Of a DNA stretch of 64,000 nucleotides, positions 21,999 to 33,640 are shown in pieces. The notes beneath the pieces were generated by a model that saw only the letters and a list, made by a program, of their open reading frames with translations, had not been told where the DNA came from and did no database searches. Each line of letters begins with the position of its first letter. The first letter of the stretch is position 1. This DNA comes from Triglochin maritima (lineage: Eukaryota > Streptophyta > Magnoliopsida > Alismatales > Juncaginaceae): positions 42,174,201-42,238,200 of the forward strand of contig OY821774.1 of the NCBI GenBank assembly GCA_963682175.1, in the 5' to 3' direction. Made by a program: the position numbers and the translations under genes.

Positions 21999-24900
21999 AT
22001 GGTGAAGGAGACGGACTACTACGACGTCCTCGGCGTCCGACCTGAGGCCACCGATTCCGAGATCAAAAAGGCCTACTACATCAAGGTGAGGTCACCACTA
22101 ATTTGTTCGAATTCTTTTGCTTTTCCGATTTGGTTGTGTGATTTTGGTTGATTGGAATTGGGAAAGTTAATGGAAAACAAGAAGATGTAGTTTAGTTTGT
22201 TTGGTTTGGAATGGAGAAAATAAAGAAAGCAAAACGTGTTGAATTTTTATTTGTTTTTTATCCGTAACCGTGTTGAACTTTATGTGTTTGTTCGGGAATT
22301 GAGAATTCGAACGAAAATTACGGAGAGAAACTGTGTTTGTGTTGGAATGGGGAGATCAAAGGAAATGTTGGCTAATAATTGTGTTTATCTTCTAATGGAG
22401 AAATTAAATGGTAAACAAGAAAATAAACCCTGTTTAAGTTTCCGAGTTCAATTTTTTTTTTGTGAATGGAGAAATTAAAGGGAAAACAAGAAAATAGGCG
22501 ATGTTGGAAAATTGGCCACGTTGAAGTTTTCTGTGATTATATTGGAATGGAGGAAATTAAGGAAGAAGAAAAAAAATGTTTTGAATTTTTCTGTATTTAC
22601 TTTGGAATAGAAGCTTAACGGAAGGACAAGAAATTAGCCTGCTTTGGCCCAGAATAGTCATCACAATTCCCCCAATATTAATAAAAATCATACAAAAAAC
22701 CCTGACCTTCAAACGGGACTTGCCCTCAACCCTAGAATCCTGGCTTCTTCAGTCCAAATCTGAACTCCACTTCACCAGCGACAATTTAAACCCTAGAATT
22801 CCACTGGTATCGGCCATGGGAGTTGTCGCCACTGCCGCTGTTGTCAGCTTCCACAACCATAGGGGACGACTGTTGGATCCTGCGCACCCATCAAAAACTA
22901 AAACAGAAACAAAAAAACTGTTGGATCCTGTGCCCACTGCAATGATGTCTCCAGTGCGCAAGCCGAGCGGTTCACAACACTCAATAAGAAAGAGGTCAGC
23001 AGAAGCATTTTCAGATTCAACTAACATTATCTCTAGTGTTTTAATCGGATTATGGTTTTTAAGATCATTTTGTGCAGACTCATCGTTTTCGTTTTGGGAT
23101 TAAGAGAAGGTTGTTTTAGTTAGTGTGCGTTGGGGAACCAGAAACAAAATTGGACTTGGAGTCAGTGATGCACAGTAACCCGCTTATGATGATTTGTTTC
23201 CCTCTTTCTACAACATTTTCTGATTTAGTTTGGTTTGGTTGTAACATGTCTTTTCTTTTTGGGAGTTGATTACTTGATTTTGGTCATCAGAGACTGTCAA
23301 ATTGTCAATGCAATGGGAATTAGAGCAGAAGATGATGAATAGCTAATGTCTTTTTTTACAATTGTTCGTTTGGGGCTTAGAATGGAAAGAAGTTTCTTTT
23401 GGGAATTGATTTGTTGCTGGTTGGGAAAACCAAAAACGAAATGGTGTATGGGTGTGCTTTTTAGTGATGAGGAATTCAAAATCAAGACAAGGAAGTGGAA
23501 TACGTTTCATAGCCTGTTGGTGATAGCTTATGTACTAGTTTTGATCCTTGTACTTATTGTGTACTTTCGTAAGCAATTATAAGTGAAGTATACATAAAAA
23601 AAAGTAACATTGTGTGGCAGTGACACCTACTTACGCACAATGTGTGGCACAAAAGGCCATTGTGCAAAAAGAAAAAAAGATTGTGCCTAATTATTCCAGG
23701 TTATGTCAACTATGTGACATGCCATGCACGATGCATTTATTTGCACCTTTTTGCAGCATATGCACTGTACTTTGTGCACCTGAATGGTGTTTGCAAGTAA
23801 GAATGGACAAAAATAGTAGAGTATGAGTGCCTGGTGATGGATTTTTTCCTTTTCCTTTTCGTTTTCCTTTACATTTTGTAGTATGTCAAACTGTTGTACA
23901 TATTCAGGTGAAAGGTGAAAGGAGTTGAATCTGGAAGTTAGTACTATCTCTTGCTGTGTGGCATCTTTAGAAAATAACTATCTTGAGTGATCTAAGATTA
24001 TGGTCGACTGACATATAATTTAATATCTGTTCTTTTCTGAGCAATTGTAATCTAAGAAAAGATTATCTATTTGGTTTATGTGTTGGTAATTGGAAAATAA
24101 CGAGTGAAATAAAAAAAACTCCAAGATGGATAGCAGATGATCGGTTTTGTTTATATAGTTAGAGATTTTAAAGGGGATTCAGATGTTGGCTGATGATTAG
24201 CTGATTCAATTTTTTTTCCTTTTCTTATTGTGTTCCTAATGGGAAATAAGTGATCTTTTAGGGATGATGTCTGTGTTGGGAACATTAATAATTTAATGAA
24301 AGAAAGTAAAAGATGGCTATGTCACTGCTGATAACTGATATGTTAGGCGTTTACAGATGTCTTTTTTTTTGTTTATTGGATTGGGAACAAGAGAAGATGG
24401 AATATGTGCTCTTCTATTGTTTAGACATGGCTATAGTATGCCCATATACTCCAAGTGTTTTGTTGGTATCTTGTAAATTGGATCCTCCCTGGATTGCTTG
24501 TGGTGTAGTACTGCAGATTCAGACATTCTATATGAATAATATTACTTGGTATAGATTCAACTTTAGTTACTGTCGTTCGTCCTGAAGCATTTGGCTGTTA
24601 ACTACAGGTTTCATGTACTTCTCGTTTCTTTGTAGGCAAGGCAAGTTCATCCAGATAAAAATCCCAACGATCCCCTTGCAGCTCAGAATTTCCAGGCAAG
24701 CATTATGTACTTGACATCTAATTATTGTTGGTCTTCAGCAATAATAAAATTTGTTGTATTGCACATGTACTTATGAGCTATTAATATTCTGAAGAAATGT
24801 TGATTTTGTTGGATTTTTTGGTCATTCAAGAGTAATAGATACTTCAGTTAGTTTAACTATAAGAAAGCTTTATACGGAAGCATATGGTCACCTTTTGTAA

Positions 24901-27900
24901 GCAAAAGGGCGTTAGGTTATGCATGATGACATATAGAGGACATTAATCCTTCGCTGCAACTGCAAAGTAAGCAGATGTCCCAATCCATCGCTGCAACTGT
25001 TGATTTTGTTGGAATTTCGGTCAGTAGATGTTAAGGACCCAAATTCCCTACGATATTTGAGATATTGTTCTTTGTACAGAAAAGTGCTCCTGTTTCTCTC
25101 AGTGTGAGAGCATGGTGTAGTTTTCTCTTTCACGGAAACATTATCAGCAGCTTCACTTTGCACTATTATGTGCGTCTGGAGATTGGTTTCTGTTTCTATA
25201 TAATTGGCCATAATCATTAATAAAAAAAGTTATCATGGTCTGCGACTGCGTTAATGCATAAACAAAATATTGTTGACGTACACTTTATTTCAAGGGATGA
25301 CAATAGAGACTACCCTTTTTCAGATTTTAGGGGAAGCCTACCAAGTACTCAGTGACCCAGCCCAACGCCAAGCCTATGATGTGCATGGAAAAGCTGGTAT
25401 TTCAACGTAAGTATGTTGACAAATGATTTTGATGATATATCTTCGTCAAAGCTTGCTTTTGGGTGGGTAAAGTTCAGGAGTTTGCTAGCTGAGTTCATTT
25501 GTAAATGTGTTAAAAGTTGCTAAAATTTGGGGATATTCAACTAACTTAATAGGGCTCCCCACATGATTGATGTGAATGGAAATATTTGGTATTTCACATA
25601 TGCAAAATGTGCAATAGCAAATGTGACTTGTGACATGTGCATTGGGCAAATGTCATTTTGTGAAGAAAAATATTTTTTACAAAAATTGTGAAATATGTGA
25701 ATTATATAAGTTCCATGACAATTGTGCAAGCGTATGTCACAGACGCCATCCCTTGACATAACTGCAGTTACAATGTTACATATGTCAAGTCCTTCGGCTG
25801 CTTCTGCAAAACTTTGATGATGCATATGCATCTCATGCCCAAACATGCTGGAGTACGATTGAACCATTTTGCTCGTAGGAATTGCATGATAGTGTTCGTT
25901 GTAGTTCTACTGTTCCAGTAAAGCAGACTTAACCTATGCAAATCTTATGCAACAGAGAAGCAATAATGGATCCTGCTGCCATATTTGCTATGCTTTTCGG
26001 AAGTGAACCTTTTGAAGATTATATTGGACAGTTAGCAATGGCTTCAATGGCTTCAATGGATACTTTTACTGAAGGAAAAGATTTTGATGCCAAAAAATTG
26101 CAAGAGAAGATAAAGGTAAAGATTCTTGTTTCTCTTGGAACAGTATGTGACTATGAGTTCAAGTCCTTTGACTTCTTACCTGCTGCTATTTGTACTTATT
26201 TTGTAGCCAAAAGAAGGTGGTTCTTACGAAAATATTTGACTCAAACAATAGTATCCATGGAAAAGTATTTGGCTTCAATAACTGGAACGGTTTAGGGCTT
26301 ATTTTGCTTGTTTTTCAAAAAAATAATGAACACTGTATATATTCTCATCCTTCTTCATATAGGAACACATTATTACATGTATATACCTTTTTCGTATATA
26401 TATTTTCAGTAGTAGTTCACTTATCTTGATATCAAATTGAAAGTATATGAGAGAAAATATTGGCTTAGCTTTGCTGGTTTCAAAATTAAAAGGATAATAA
26501 ATTTTTTTTCCGGTTCAGCTTCTATGTTGCAAACTAAAACCAAACTATTTCAAATTTGAAAGTGTTGTTTGTGGTGAAAAACAACAATTTTTTTCTTATC
26601 TCGTATTCACAATAATAATCCTTATTTATACACATTCTTCCTGACCGTTACAACTCTAAAAAGGAAGGGATTAAGTGGAGTTAATGACCATAACTTCAGA
26701 CTTAACAACTGTAGTTATTTGCCGCAGTTACATACCCTAACAGACTCCTAATTGTTTGCTTTCCAAAACTCCCCCTCAAACTGGTGAATAGATATTTTCC
26801 ATTCACAACTTGGATATAAACTTCTCAAATATAGGGCTACTCAATCCCTTTGTTAGAACATCAACAGTCTGGGCTTGGGTAGACACAAATCTTCCCACTT
26901 TCCAATTTTTATTTGATGAAGTGTCTGTCAATCTCAATGTGTTTAGTCCGATCATGTTGAACTGGGTTGTGAGCTATACTGATTGCAGATTTATTGTCGC
27001 AATAGAGTCTCATTGGACCATCCCACTTAATTCTCAAATCATCCAGGACAATTTTTAGCCAAAGTAGTTCACATACACCTTGAGCCATTGCACGGAATTC
27101 AGCCTCTGCACTTGAACGAGCCACCACATTATGTTTTTTACTTCTCCAAGTCACAAGGTTTCCACCTAAAAAGGTGCAATGCCCTGAAGTTGACCTTCTA
27201 TCAACCATAGATACACCATAATCTGCATCAGTGAAAGCCTCAATCATCAAACCTTCATTTCTTTTATATAGAATGCCTCTCCTTGGTGTTCCCTTGAGAT
27301 ATTGTAGAACCCTATAAACTGCTTGTAAATGAACTCCCCTTGAATTATGCATGAATTGGCTAATCAAGCTTACAACATATGCTATATCTGGTCGAGTGTG
27401 AGACAGATAAATCAGTCTTCCTACCAGCCTTTGATACATCTGTCTATCCACTACCACATCCTCTTCTGCAATCTTCACCTCTAACTATTGCTACCACCTC
27501 ATTGAAGCTTGGAACTTCAACCTTCCCAAGAATCTGGACTCTCACTTGATCAAATTCTGGATTGAGTCCAACCAGAAAATCATACACCCTGTCTTGTTCA
27601 ATAAAATTCTTAAGAACTGCTGCATCATCTGGACACTTCGTTTGGATCACACGATAATGATCCAACTCTTGCCATAAGGACTTCAACTGGTTTGCATACT
27701 CAGTGACAGCTTTATTCCGTTGTTTTGCAGCAATAGTCTTCAGTTTAACCTCGTACACTTGGGCAGCATCCTTGGCCGTGGAATAGGTTTGCTGAATAGC
27801 ATCCCATATATCCTTGGCAGTTGCCAAGAACATACAAGTGTCGTTGATCTCTGGTGTCATGGCATTCCATAACCACGCCATAATCATAGAGTCTTCCTCA

Positions 27901-30900
27901 TCCCATGCTGCAAATTTAAGATCCTCCGATTTAGGGCTTTCTCCCGTAAGATGGCTAATCTTCCCTTTTCCTTTCAATGTAGTTCGAATCAGTTGGGACC
28001 ACTTCAGATAATTTTTTCCATCTAGCCTGTAAGACGCATGAATGCTTGGCAATTCTCCAGCAGGCTGGACTCCAGAATTAGCGACACCCTTACTTTCCGA
28101 CATTATGACAAAATCTAGGAACAATGCCTCCAACAGCAATAGAACAATGAAAAAGAAGAAAGACACAGTCGGCAATGAAGGGTGACAGAGAAGAAAAACC
28201 TTAGAACAGGTCTGACGACTATGGAGGCCGATAGAGTAAATAGGTTTGACGGCAATGAAGGCCAAGAACAAACCCTAAACAGACAAGAAAGGCTCTGATA
28301 CCATGTTTGTGGTGAAAAACAACAACTTTTTTCTTATCTCGTATTCACAATAATAATCCTTATTTATACACATTCTTCCTGACCGTTACAACTCTAAAAA
28401 GGAAGGGATTAAGTGGAGTTTATGACCATAACTTCAGACTTAACAACTGCAGTTATTTGCTGCTGTTACATACCCCAACAGACTCCTAATGGTTTGTTTT
28501 CCAACAGAAAGCGTTAGTTAAATTAGAAATTTAGGACAAACCACATGACAAATTTTGGGTTTTTTGGTTAGATTTGTTGCTTCATCTTAGTAGAAAACCT
28601 GAAAGACATCACGGTGTAAAGGTCCATTAATTGAACAATGCATCCATATCTATGATGTTGACAACTGTATGTTGATGTTATCTAAATTATAGAAAACATA
28701 AAAGACATCATGGTATAACTGACTGTAAAAGGTCCATTTGATTGAAGTAACAACACATTCATAACATCCATATGCTGATCTTTATTGAAAACATGAAGGA
28801 CACCACTGTGTAACTAACCATAAAAAGTCCATTAGTGAAATATCAAATAACACATCCATATCTACGATGTTGATTTTTGTATGCTGATGTTAATCCAAAC
28901 GTTGACTTGTAGTACAATTAACAATTATTTTGAATGTTTCTCTGAACCTTCTTGTGTTATATAATAATTGCTATTTTGTGTGGTATGTGGTGCATCACAA
29001 AACACGCTTGTAGTTTGGTTGTCGCTTTAGCTAGTGAAGACACTTTTTACTCATATGCTGTTTTTAATAAGATTGTTCCTTCAACCACAGGACATCCAAA
29101 AGGTAAGAGAGGAAAAGCTTGTTATCATACTAAAAAAATCTTCTCCAAGAATATGTCAATGGGAATGAAAAGGCCTTTATTTATCACACCGAAGCTGAAG
29201 TCTCCAGACTATCCAATGCAGGTTCTTTCTTTCCCACATTTAAATGTGTCTTCGTGTTCTTCTGTGCAAGTGCACATACTAAGCAGAATCGTCGTTATAA
29301 TTTTTTTTGTCGTCTTGGTTGTGCTTAAAACAGCTTATGGAGTTGATATGTTGAAGACAATTGGCTATATTTATGTCAGACAAGCAGCAAAAGAACTTGG
29401 CAAGAAAGCAATATATTTGGGTCTGCCGTTTGTTGCTGAATGGTTTAGAAATAAGGGCCACTTCATCAAATCCCAAGTAACTGCTGCAACTGGTAATTAA
29501 ACGACTACACATTTTATTTGGAATAATTAAATGACCACGTTTTATTTGGAATAATGAGCAGTACATTGTCATGGATGGAAATGTTTTTCCCTGACTATCC
29601 AGTGGTGTGCCTTGCCTTCTGGAGAAGCATGGGAACTAGCTTGTGTCTATGGTTGCTCTTGCTTTGACTTTGGAGTAACATGGGAGATAGCTAACTTGTG
29701 TCTATGGTTGTTCTTGCTTTGACTTTCGAGTAACATGGGAGATCAGTAACATTTTGTGTTTGTTTGTCACGGCCGTAAGGTTTTTTATTGTCGTTATCCA
29801 GGTTAACTGTTGAAACCATGTTTTCCTCCATTTTAATATCTATCTACGCTTCAGGTGCAATTGCACTGATCCAGCTGCAAGAGGATATGAAGAAACAACT
29901 AAGTCAAGAGGAACACTACACTGCAGACGAGCTTGAAGAGTACCTGCAATCACATAAGAAACTCATGACTGAGTCCCTACGGAAACTCAACGTTGCTGAC
30001 ATCGAAGCCACCCTTTCCCGTGTCTGTTTGATGGTATATAATCCTATTGTTTCTTTTGTCAATCTGAAGTTTTTAACTTTTAGTCGATGCAGAGCCAGCG
30101 GTCATAAGACCAAAGGCCCCCTGATAATTGCGTCGTTGTGCCTAGGCTGTGAGGATTATAGGTTCAATTTACCTTATCTTGCTTTGTGGTCATTTTTTCG
30201 AATGGTACAAAAACGATGTTACACACTTGGAAAGACACTACTACCCCTTTTGATCGTCAGAGGAGTTTGTTAGACGCTACTAATTTCAACTTAATTTCTT
30301 ACCATCTATTTGGTTTACAATCCTTGCACATGTAATCATCTTTCCTCATGCTAATATGTTATCCCTTGACCAAGGAATCTTCAGTTCTTCACTGTCCACG
30401 ATATCTTTTTTTAATTAGATGCAACCTCACCATCAATATGCTGTGCTCATATAGTTTTTGTTGTATTTACCCAGGTGCTCCAAGATAGTTCTGTCAAGAA
30501 AGAGGACCTTCGTGCTCGTGCTAAAGGATTGAAAACTCTGGGGAAAATTTTCCAGGTTAATTAATCTTTCGTGCTGGACTTCAGAAATTTTTATTTTACT
30601 TCATTGTTTTGCCAAATTTGATGAAATATGGTACGGCAGGGAGCTAAATTGGCAAGTGATAGTGAAAATGATTCTTCGAATGGTAAGACTCAGAAAAGGT
30701 TGAATGGAAATGAACAAGCGAATCATGAGAGTTCTCCTGATATCGCTCCAAAAGTTGGTTTTGAGCAACCAAGTACAGGATTTTCTCATGCTCCCAAGGT
30801 CCATTAGTTTCCTTGCATTAACAACAAAGTTTTTTTCCCCCCTTTGATTGTGCATCAACAACAAAGCTTTTAACCCAAAAATAGTTTTACATCAAATGGT

Positions 30901-31305
30901 TTGTTTAGAACATTTAGCATTTCTTATTTGATCCAACTCTAATCCCACCCCATTTTGTTAATCTCAACGCTGTTGCGATTCAATCATTAGTCTTGCCATC
31001 CCAAGATAAAGGATGTCCCAACTAAGCTAGTCTTAGCATTCATCACATGACGTTGTCTAACATTATTGTAGACTCTTATCAGAATTTTGTTGGAAACTGG
31101 ATCTCTTGTTGATCATAGTTAATGAAGTCGAGGAGCTAGAGATAATTAGGTTCCTTCGATTGCATCTAATTATAAGTGTTTAAATTGGCATTTACAGAGC
31201 CCATATGTGAGTCCTCCTCAGCTTGGAAATGAAAACACATACGGAATCCCCGTACCGACTGCACCCGTTGGCGCACCAAAGCACGCATGTTCATTTCCAT
31301 CCTGA
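21999..31305 (+). CDS. DnaJ/HSP40 co-chaperone with DNAJ-X domain (plant dnaJ 10-like), frameshift in exon 5
   Basis: A J-domain protein that would stimulate an HSP70 ATPase; the specific client is unknown. Exons: 21999-22085, 24636-24695, 25324-25406, 25956-26115, 29091-29221, 29334-29492, 29855-30033, 30475-30555, 30640-30798, 31198-31305 (TGA). The J domain starts at the N-terminus ([11 protein letters not shown]) and has the HPD triad at about residues 34-36. Exons 4-8 form the DNAJ-X domain ([42 protein letters not shown]); exons 9-10 are a polar tail. The expected length is about 401 residues, normal for the family. Intron 2 begins with GC (GC-AG intron). Exon 5 is 131 nt where 130 are needed: an A7 run shifts the frame, and family residues resume in the next frame ([10 protein letters not shown]). 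So this is either a sequencing error or a recent lesion. Intron 4 (about 3 kb) hosts a copia remnant. Confidence 0.9.
22086..24635 (+). other. DnaJ intron 1, with a coding-like insert
   Basis: This is a 2.55 kb intron. Most of it is T-rich intron sequence with repeated GGAATGGAG-AAATTAA words at 22340-22560. Around 22690-23110 the base composition rises and both strands are open for 90-127 codons (plus strand with [18 protein letters not shown]). I recognise no protein. It may be a captured gene fragment or chance; it has no splice sites consistent with the DnaJ reading frame. Confidence 0.4.
26566..26768 (-). repeat. Copia 3' LTR
   Basis: It pairs with the repeat at 28304-28506 over its full length. 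A polypurine tract lies immediately inside it. The terminal CA has become AA-like at the interior border. Confidence 0.9.
26909..27478 (-). pseudogene. Copia RT end and RNase H fragment
   Basis: It begins in the RT/RNase H connection ([20 protein letters not shown]), then has the copia RNase H landmarks [59 protein letters not shown] and [11 protein letters not shown] stop follows FIK where the family normally continues; downstream the DVLTKGL motif is still readable in another frame. The YVDD active site of RT is absent because of the internal deletion. Confidence 0.9.
27479..28271 (-). pseudogene. Copia gag fragment
   Basis: The open frame starts at 28106 ([20 protein letters not shown]) or further upstream. 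It has the copia gag core: [55 protein letters not shown] and [19 protein letters not shown]. It breaks at IVRGE near 27485, without the CCHC zinc knuckle, where the deletion joins it out of frame to the RNase H part. Confidence 0.88.
28304..28506 (-). repeat. Copia 5' LTR
   Basis: On the plus strand it reads TGTTTGTGGTG...TTTTCCAACA. It is followed (minus strand) by the initiator-tRNA-Met primer-binding site. Confidence 0.9.
28597..28895. repeat. Three degenerate tandem copies (about 100 bp) in DnaJ intron 4
   Basis: Shared words are GAAAACATGAA-GACA-CA, GTATAACT-AC-GTAAAAGGTCCATT, CATCCATATCTA-GATGTTGA and TGTATG-TGATGTTA. Copies lie around 28597-28690, 28690-28790 and 28790-28895. They lie just right of the copia insertion and are non-coding. 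Confidence 0.6.
29622..29750. repeat. Two-copy 55-bp tandem repeat in DnaJ intron 6
   Basis: TTGTGTCTATGGTTG begins at 29641 and again at 29696. Each copy continues with CTTGCTTTGACTTT-GAGTAACATGGGAGAT. Both lie inside the intron. Confidence 0.8.
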
Positions 31306-33640
31306 GAAGCAAGCTATGGGCCAATGGGCCTTGTGTAAAGTGTTTTGGTACTCACAATTGTCTTACATATAGAAGTTGGAATCGCTTTCTTTACACATCA
31401 AAAGGGTTTTTTATAGGTTTAAAGTAATAAAATGGCATTGTAGTCTTCTTTTTAGCTTTTTCCTCTCTGTGAGTGTCTCCTTCGGTTTCTGAATATGGTT
31501 TCTTTTCTGGCCTCTCAACTGTATCAACCAGTGAACCAGCATTGCTTTATTGTACTCTGCCTTCGATCCAGTTGTATAAATCATGCTCTGATCCATCTTT
31601 ATTTGTATACAAAATTTTGGTTTATATTTGTTTCTGAAGAAATTTTATTTTTTGAGATATAATCCCAAAAATTTAACTACAATACATGTTATTATGTTTC
31701 ATTCCTCAAGGTCTTGTTAATGTATCTAAATAACTTGCTATAATTTTTTCGGTTCCTTCGTCACACTTTATTCTTGCTTTTCTGTAAGGCCGCGATTTAT
31801 ATATACAAAAAAAAAGAATTCAAAAAAGAATTTTGTGGCGTGGTCATTTGGATGTTAGTTTATTGGTGAGTTAAGAAATGGGACCTCAACATAAATGTTG
31901 TTTCAGTTGTTGCAGATTTAGTCAGCCGACGAACATGCAATTTAATTCACCAATTAATGATGGGATCTGAGTGTTGAATTCGCCCAACACTAATGCAGTC
32001 AATGTGCTTATTCAAGTAGACATTTTTATATGGTTCGGGTTAGTTGTGCCCGCTTTTAATTTATTTGTATAGAAAAAACTAATCTTTGCAAGTTGATGCG
32101 GAAAGGTAAGGGTATAGCTACTAAATATAAGTAGTTAATGTGGTGTGGTAATTTAATTCATGAAGGATCAATTTATGGGAGTGCAAAAAAACATTTAGAA
32201 CTATAATTCCAATTTTTTTCTGAAGAATGAATTTATGGGTGTGCCAAAACATTTAGAACTATAACTATCAATTTATGGGAGTGCAAAATGGTTGAAAACT
32301 CCACAAATTCACCGACTGTAGTTATCTTAGTTGAGATATCTTTTATCTTTAGATACTCTAAGACTATGGATTTAATCACAGCGGTCTCATTGATATCTTT
32401 GAAAACTTGAATTAACAAGTCATATTGCAATGGTAGTTGAGATTTGTATGATGTCATAGTTGGTACGCCAAAATCCTGATTGAATGTCTGGATTAAAATC
32501 TTAAAACAACCAACTCTTTATTAGGTATCATGAGATAAGTGAACCTGTGTTGGATGTCTAACCTTCAGTAGACACGGTTGAACTTTAAGCTACCAACAAA
32601 AATTCATATTACCTCAATAACATTTAAATCTATTGACAGTGCTTTTGTTTGATTTTTTATTGTTCTGTTTACATCAATATTTTTTAATCGAATGCACTTG
32701 TATTTTTTAAAATAAAAAGACAAATGTAACACACATAACCTCCCAGAAAATCCAAGTTGTTTCGGAATCCATAAAATTCAAACCTCTCATTTTTACTTGA
32801 GGTTATTAAAAAATGACCACCTGAATTATCTTCAAGACTGTACCCTAGAAATTTCACTTACTTTGACTTGGGTTTGGATCTATTTCTGCTGACTGATGAA
32901 CAGATTACTTGGGTGCATGCAAACACAAAAATCAAAACTCCAAGGACCACAATATGATGTAGAATATTTCCCAATCATCAAAGACAAAACCAGCTGGCAT
33001 TCAAAAGCTGTCCCAAAAGCACACATCATGGACCTTACAAATCTTAGAGGAAATAATGCAACCTGCAACTTCATACCTCACAGCTTATGATGCAGACAGA
33101 ATAAAAAAATCTAAACAAAACTTTTTTCCGTTCCACATATAAATAACAAAAAATATCCACATATTACATATAATTTCCCAACAGAAACAAAAACAAAAAA
33201 ACACAAACACTTGATACAAGCTGACATCCATAGAAACACTACTGGAATCAAATCCACTCCATGTTTGTGTTCTGTTCTTTTCTTTTCCCACTAGAAATAG
33301 CAGACAAGCAAGTTGTAGAGGTAAAACTGAACACTTCAAGCAAGCAAAACTCTGCCTTATTGTGAAGAAAACAATAGAGATCAAACTTTAGTATAAATAG
33401 TACATGAGACATTTCCTCATTTCTGTCCAACTAATAAAGAATACGCGACCTGGTGGCTGTACTTCTACAACAGGGGAGAACTACACAAGCAATGCTGACG
33501 TCCGAGTTCCAATTGACGGTGGAAATTTTTTAAGCTGCGGACATCACATTGTGTATCTACAGCATAATGGTAGGAACGAATTTATCTTACCATGAGGCGG
33601 CAACGAAGATTGGAGTGGGTGGTTTTGCATGATTTACATC
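31306..33640. other. Convergent 3' region between DnaJ and CESA
   Basis: The DnaJ 3' UTR is expected just after 31305, and the CESA 3' UTR (minus strand) just before 33641; the two genes are tail to tail. Between them, 32165-32290 has a phrase (AATTTATGGG-GTG-AAAA then CATTTAGAACTATAA) in about three copies. The frames seen at 33085-33640 fall in the CESA 3' UTR and match no family that I know. Confidence 0.5.

Larger units (their letters stand above)
26566..28506 (-). mobile_element. Internally deleted Ty1/copia element in DnaJ intron 4
   Basis: Two 203-bp LTRs (28304-28506 as 5', 26566-26768 as 3') bound a 1.5 kb interior. The PBS TGGTATCAGAGCC (complement of 28291-28303) adjoins the 5' LTR, and a polypurine tract GAGGGGGAG (complement of 26770-26778) adjoins the 3' LTR. 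I count about nine differences between the LTRs (roughly 4 percent), so the insertion is not recent. The interior keeps gag and the end of RT plus RNase H; protease, integrase and most of RT are deleted. GAAAG follows the right end (28507-28511) and occurs at 26558-26562 on the left, offset by three bases (TGT), an imperfect target duplication. The element is antisense to DnaJ and lies wholly within the intron. Confidence 0.92.

Noticed and set aside
25541..25867. 108-codon minus frame in DnaJ intron 3
   Set aside because: Falls in an intron, antisense to the gene, no recognised domain.
28952..29500. Single 182-codon plus-strand frame covering DnaJ exons 5-6
   Set aside because: It reads through intron sequence and mixes the frames either side of the A7 run; the spliced model explains the family similarity better.
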